Assembly (NCBI GenBank): GCA_963682175.1
Contig: OY821770.1
Coordinates: 12,740,501-12,804,500 of the forward strand
Length of the DNA stretch: 64,000 bases
Origin: Triglochin maritima
Lineage: Eukaryota > Streptophyta > Magnoliopsida > Alismatales > Juncaginaceae
Direction of reading: 5' to 3'
The notes under the pieces: model-generated
Databases searched by the model: none
Seen by the model: the letters and a program-made list of their open reading frames with translations, nothing else
Told to the model about the DNA's origin: nothing
Program-made: the position numbers and the translations under genes
Shown: positions 59,632 to 64,000 of the stretch, one piece after another
How positions within the stretch are numbered: the first letter of the stretch is position 1
Layout: the number at the start of each line of letters is the position of its first letter

Positions 59632-60660
59632 ATTGGTCAGTCAACTCTGCCGCCATAAAGGTCGGGCAGTTACCTTCGGTAGTCACTTCACCAAGGGATT
59701 TGCGTAACAACTCAAAACATTGGGATCCACAATCCCTCAGGTCTTCTACCTAGTGTGACTCCAGGAATGCACATGCCAAACACAACTCATAAACATAAAA
59801 TGGTACGTGGATCAAGTATCTACACTCCTTTTCCCAGAGATCCCTAGGCCGGCATGCTCACCACACCCACCGTCACCTCCCGAATCACGTACAAGACGAG
59901 GACACGAGTTTCCGAATCAGGGACTTCACAAGTCCCTACTCGACCACATCCGGTCAAACAAAGGTTTTGTGACGGTCGACCGTTTTGAATGTCTAGGCTC
60001 GAAAGAAGACTAAATAAATCAAGCAATTAGTTGAACATAAGCATAAACTGGTCGAACACTAAGCAAGGTACACTTAAGTGGACGGTCAGATAGGTCTAGG
60101 GCTTGAAGACCGTTTAGATAGTCTATGCCCGGGTAAAATCAAAACTAAAAGGCAACGGTTGAACAAAAGGTAAAGTGAGGTCGACCGTTTACAAAGTCAA
60201 TGCCCGGAAAAACATTACATAATCAAAGCAATGGTCGAACGACAAAGGGGTCCCATCTGACCTAAAATAACAGACACTTCTTCTGCCGAATAATTATTCA
60301 CAACTGGTCGACCACCGATGGGCATCGTTCGACCGGTGCGGGGCAAAATTGAGAAAATGAACAACAACCTGTCGACCGCCCTTCGACATCAGTCGACCAT
60401 TTCTGGGCAGATACATAACTGCCCTCGTCACCGGTAAGGCCTCCGGCCTCCGGCGATGAGATAAACTCCTCACACACTTTGTGTGAAACATCTAAAGGAA
60501 CTTGGCATACCTTTCTCGAGATCGCCGAAGTTGTCGGAACCACCACCTACACCCCCTGTTCACCTCCGACAGCCCATAGTCGCATGCTCACTTCCGCTCG
60601 CCGTGCACCACGCCGGCTTCACCTCTACGAGCCTGTAGGATTTCGTGCCCCTATGTATGT
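59632..60660 (-). mobile_element. Reverse-oriented gypsy-type LTR, right part
   Basis: Continues the sequence interrupted at 47381. It carries CCGCCGCCAT...GGTCG repeats like those at 47255-47335 and a GGTCGACC cluster (about 59940-60400). The outer end near 60660 is a guess from the change to AT-rich sequence; no target duplication was confirmed. Confidence 0.45.
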
Positions 60661-60889
60661 ATATATTTTAAAATTATTATACATGCATACAAGATCAACT
60701 TCCATATTTTCTACAATTTCATGCACATTGTTTTACATTTATTCTACTAAACTGCTAAACGTCGCCCGAAAATTACTTAAATCGCCTGTGTGAATTACCA
60801 TTTTGTCGTTCTCTCATTTCTATTTATATATCTCTTAATTTCACTCTCCTACCACCACTCTCTCTTCATCTTCCTCTCATAATCATCAA
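60661..60889. other. AT-rich spacer
   Basis: No gene. The last part (about 60830-60889) resembles the 5' leader of the MULE plant-mobile-domain gene. Confidence 0.4.
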
Positions 60890-61655
60890 AAACAATGTTT
60901 CAGAGGCCACGAAAAGAGCCAACGGACGCCCAGTGCACTCAAATCTGATAAAATGTCCCATTTAATTCAAGTTTTAAAAAAATAAAATGCTTGACGTCTT
61001 GCGATGACTGATCCACGAACTCTGGCATGTCGACTCCTTCTCAATGACAAGTGTTTTCCAGAATGGATGAATATGCTCTAAATAAATTCCTTCTCCTGAC
61101 TCAATACAATCACGGATGGTACATGCACAAGGAATCCCATGTGATGTCAGTAAAGCACACCCACAACGATATTCAACTTGATTGTTTAAACCCTGCATTC
61201 TCTTCAACTCCTCACTCAATAACAACAAGCAGTGATGCAAAATTCATTTCTGTAGTTAGTCAAATTTTGATGTCTCGACTCTTCAAGAAAGTTTCGAATA
61301 TTCATTAGGTGCATTTCAATAGCCGCATTCGCGTGGTCGAAAAGAGTGTCCAGAGATGCAGACGATGAATAAATTCACTCTTTTAGAGCCGAATGATCAC
61401 TTTCAACCCTACAGTTCGTAGTGTTACCGAAATGAAGGACTTGTTTGTTTTGTACGTCGAATCCATGCAAATTACCGAAGGGTATGTGCGTAACAACTGA
61501 ACTGACGTCGAATGTGCCAAGAATGTGTGAGTGACGACATTAGTTTCCTCATCGGCCAGAATCTAATACAAGTACCGATACTTCTCTGCCTGATGCAGAA
61601 ACTGCTGAGGGACATTTCTGTCATCAGATTTCATCTGCCTCATGTACTCTCTACC
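60890..61655. mobile_element. Deletion derivative of the PMD/OTU MULE
   Basis: Starts with a relative of the PMD first exon (MFQRPRKEPTDA, ATG at about 60895). After some 40 bp it jumps to the transposase 3' part in reverse orientation: the SWIM finger CGCALLTSHGIPCAC lies at about 61150 on the - strand. A second deletion near 61438 joins regions that correspond to about 17150 and 17640 of the larger copy. It shows that the two convergent genes travel together. No working protein. Confidence 0.8.
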
Positions 61656-62640
61656 AATGTTCACGTAGGCGACTACCCGTCGGCGTGGTCGCATGGGCGA
61701 CCACCGCCTTTTGCCCAGAAAAGCTGGGCAAAATGGGCGTTCGCCTCGCCTAGGCGATAACCGTTGGAGGCATTCCAACGACTATCATCTTTTTGATTTT
61801 TGTATTTTTTCAAAAATTATAAGTTTGCCACTACCCCAAATCCTATATAAACCCCTCCAAACCTCTTCATTTTTCACACATCTCTCATTCTCTTCTTCTT
61901 CTTCTTCATAATTCTATTCTAATCATAAAGTTTCCTAATCATCAAGTTGTCGCGATTAAGTCTCCGGTCTGGTGCTTAGTTCTGAAGTTGGAAAGTGAAG
62001 TCTCTGATCTGGTTCTTCATTCTTCAACCGTCAAAATCAAGTGCACTCTTTCTAACTTCTCTTTAGAATTAAATTAATTAGTATTTCATTTTCATATTAG
62101 TCTAAATTTTTATGTTAGTCTAGTTTTAAGATATGACCTACGTACCCGACACTAGTCTCCCCATGCATCACGAGAGTTACGATGATCTAAGACCTACCTG
62201 TACAAATGACCCCGGTTGGAATACTGCCCATTACATTAGTGTTAATGATAAAAACTGCATTGTATGTGAGTTATGTGGTAAGGAAACTAGAGGTGGTATA
62301 ACCCGTCACAAACAACATCGTGCACACACACCCAATAGCAATGTTAGACCTTCTGATAAAGTTCTTGACTCTGTTAAACAAGACATTACTGCATACATGA
62401 TTAGAAATAGTAGGACATCACAAAACGAAAATGTATGTGTTGATGATTATGTAGACAAAGAAAACATAGAATTTGATCTGGAAACCGGGTCGGGTTCCAG
62501 TTCTGCTCGGACCCCAACCTCCCGTCCTCGCCCTGTTCCTGCTCCAAAGAGACAAAAACAACGTTTGTGGGGACCATTTTGCGGACGTGGGAAGGACGTG
62601 GTTTCCAGCGCTCAACAAACAACCATCGAAAGAATTAATC
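61656..62640 (+). mobile_element. 5' fragment of a BED-finger hAT element
   Basis: GC-rich stems at 61687-61702 and 61709-61733 mark the likely terminal region. A TATATAA box lies at 61844-61850 and a 5' leader runs to ATG 62133. The 3' part is missing, replaced by a copia LTR from about 62640. Confidence 0.6.
61844..61850 (+). promoter_or_regulatory. TATA box of hAT gene
   Basis: TATATAA followed by pyrimidine-rich sequence, about 285 bp upstream of the BED-finger ORF. Confidence 0.5.
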
Positions 62641-62696
62641 ACCGAGATAAGATTGTCTTGTTGGTCATCGATTGTTGTAGCTCTACAAATAATTGA
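62133..62696 (+). pseudogene. hAT transposase N-terminus with BED zinc finger, truncated
   Basis: The BED-type finger CELCGKETRGGITRHKQH lies at residues about 47-64 after a DPGW motif common in plant DUF659/hAT proteins. An acidic linker and a Pro/Arg-rich part end in QTTIERINHRDK, a conserved stretch before the catalytic domain. From there the frame runs into copia LTR sequence and stops at 62694. Only the DNA-binding end survives; the catalytic RNase H-like fold and dimerisation domain are absent. Could be read as a small DNA-binding protein if expressed, but most simply it is a fragment. Confidence 0.8.
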
Positions 62697-64000
62697 CGAC
62701 ACGAGTATGTAAAAGAGGAAAAAATTACTTTATATATTGAATAGACCTAACAAGTAAAACATTATGGAATTGTGTTTCGTGTCATTAATGTTTTACTGTG
62801 TTTTAGATCCTAAGATATGAGACCTATATCTTTTCACTCAAGAAGTGCTTAATTTGATTATTGTCAAAAGCTATCAATGAGTGTAGTGATAAAGACAATA
62901 GTTGGTTGAGCATGACTTGTGCTGGAAAAGATAGCTAGTGAAATGATTATCATTGCCCCTCTTAATTGAGTGATGATATTAGTGGGTCCCTTGATAAAAC
63001 AAAATTATAATGTGCACAATGTAACTTGAGTTAACATATTTATAATTAGCTTAAAGAGATCAAGAAATGAATATAATACAAAGATGACACATTTCTACTT
63101 TGTATATATTCTTAATATCATGAGGAAAGAGACGGACACAAGTTGTGCACATACATCACTAAATGGATCGTGTTTTTGTTCGGGTGGGACAAAGACATCT
63201 ATGCTAATTGGGTAACTATAATGTGTAGCTAGATACCGCTTATAGTTTGAGATACTATATGTTTAATATCGTTGTCAAATTGGCTTAGATCATCATATAG
63301 GTCACACCACAAAACTGGGAAACAAGATGTTTGAATTTAAGTTCATATGATGTGTCGGGTTTCATGTGTAAATAAGACACATGTGGTGAATTAATTAAAA
63401 TCAATATATCATGAGAATTGACATAATTAGAATCATAATAAATTCATATGAGGTATATATATTATGGGGTGTAATAATTTAATATTACATATGATAATAT
63501 ATTATATAAGATGTGAATTTGCTAAAAATCCCAAAAGATCAATTTTTTGTTGGAAATAAATCCAAAATTTGACAAAGGCAAAATCGGGGTCAAAGACGGT
63601 GAACCGTTCATGGTTCGGTCGACCGGGGTATCTTCGGATCGGTTAACCAAATAGGGAACGGGTAAGCGCAATTGGTTGACCAAAATTGTCTAGAGTGCCT
63701 GGACAATTGGGTTCAGTTAACCGAGTGTGCACGGTCAACCGAGAAGTAGTATTTTCGGTAGACCGAAGGTGACACGGTCATCCGATGACTATGTCCCAGG
63801 AGCGATTCTGGTGGGTCGACAGTAGACCGAGTAAAAGACGTGGTTCATCCGAATTCTTCCAGAGAATTTTTCTCATACGGATTCGGTCGACCGTCTAGCT
63901 CACGGTGCACTGAACATGTGTTATAACCGAACAGTTCGGTTGACCGAGTTATACTCGGTCCACCGAACAAGAACGATTCTGTCTGAATTATTAAGAGATT
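62640..64000 (+). repeat. Truncated third copy of the copia LTR
   Basis: Aligns with 7861 onward of the 7654-9661 LTR, so about 200 bp of its 5' end is missing; it leaves the window before its 3' end. The palindrome cluster is at about 63615-63970, with CGGTCGACCG, GGTTAACC and GGTTGACCG forms. Confidence 0.9.

Overview
This window is nuclear DNA of a flowering plant, most likely a eudicot. The evidence is two intron-rich host genes with plant orthologues (NUG2 and allantoinase), AT-rich introns, and a dense load of plant-type transposons: Ty3/gypsy of the Athila type, Ty1/copia including a SIRE-like element, MULEs with a plant mobile domain, hATs and MITE-like elements. I could not fix the species. 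Nothing prokaryotic, organellar or viral was seen.

Layout. 1-3776: right part of an Athila-like element (gag-protease ORF, 3' LTR) inserted into the gag of a copia element. 3777-9661: rest of that copia (pol with seven in-frame stops, 3' LTR). 9662-18560: a MULE with a plant-mobile-domain gene (+ strand) facing a MULE transposase-OTU gene (- strand); the first is split by a second, internally deleted Athila-like element (10684-13760, target duplication ACGCC). 19097-25713: NUG2, 11 exons, apparently intact. 26371-29051: a decayed hAT. 29.4-31.8 kb: intergenic with GC-rich palindromes. 31820-34122: a solo gypsy LTR (target duplication CCCAC) carrying two unusual short-repeat arrays. 36889-42526: allantoinase (ALN), 15 exons, apparently intact. 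45644-60660: an inferred reverse-oriented gypsy-type LTR, split by a small hAT (46231-46792) and by a 12.2-kb SIRE-like copia on the - strand (47382-59626, target duplication CAATC). That copia itself holds a solo LTR of the first copia family (50831-52961, target duplication GAAAG). 60.9-64 kb: a deletion derivative of the MULE, the 5' end of a BED-finger hAT, and a truncated copy of the first copia LTR.

The two host genes are functionally unrelated: a 60S ribosome assembly GTPase and an enzyme of ureide (purine) breakdown. They sit as islands among nested repeats.

The most unusual signal is a CpG-containing palindrome, CGGTCGACCG, and its variants. It occurs in clusters in several unrelated LTR families. 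Where a TATA box can be placed, the cluster lies in U3 upstream of it. One more cluster lies inside the SIRE-like element between pol and an extra 3' ORF. The Athila-like family has a different CpG palindrome in the equivalent position. I read these as candidate dimer-binding promoter modules of retrotransposons; that function is inference.
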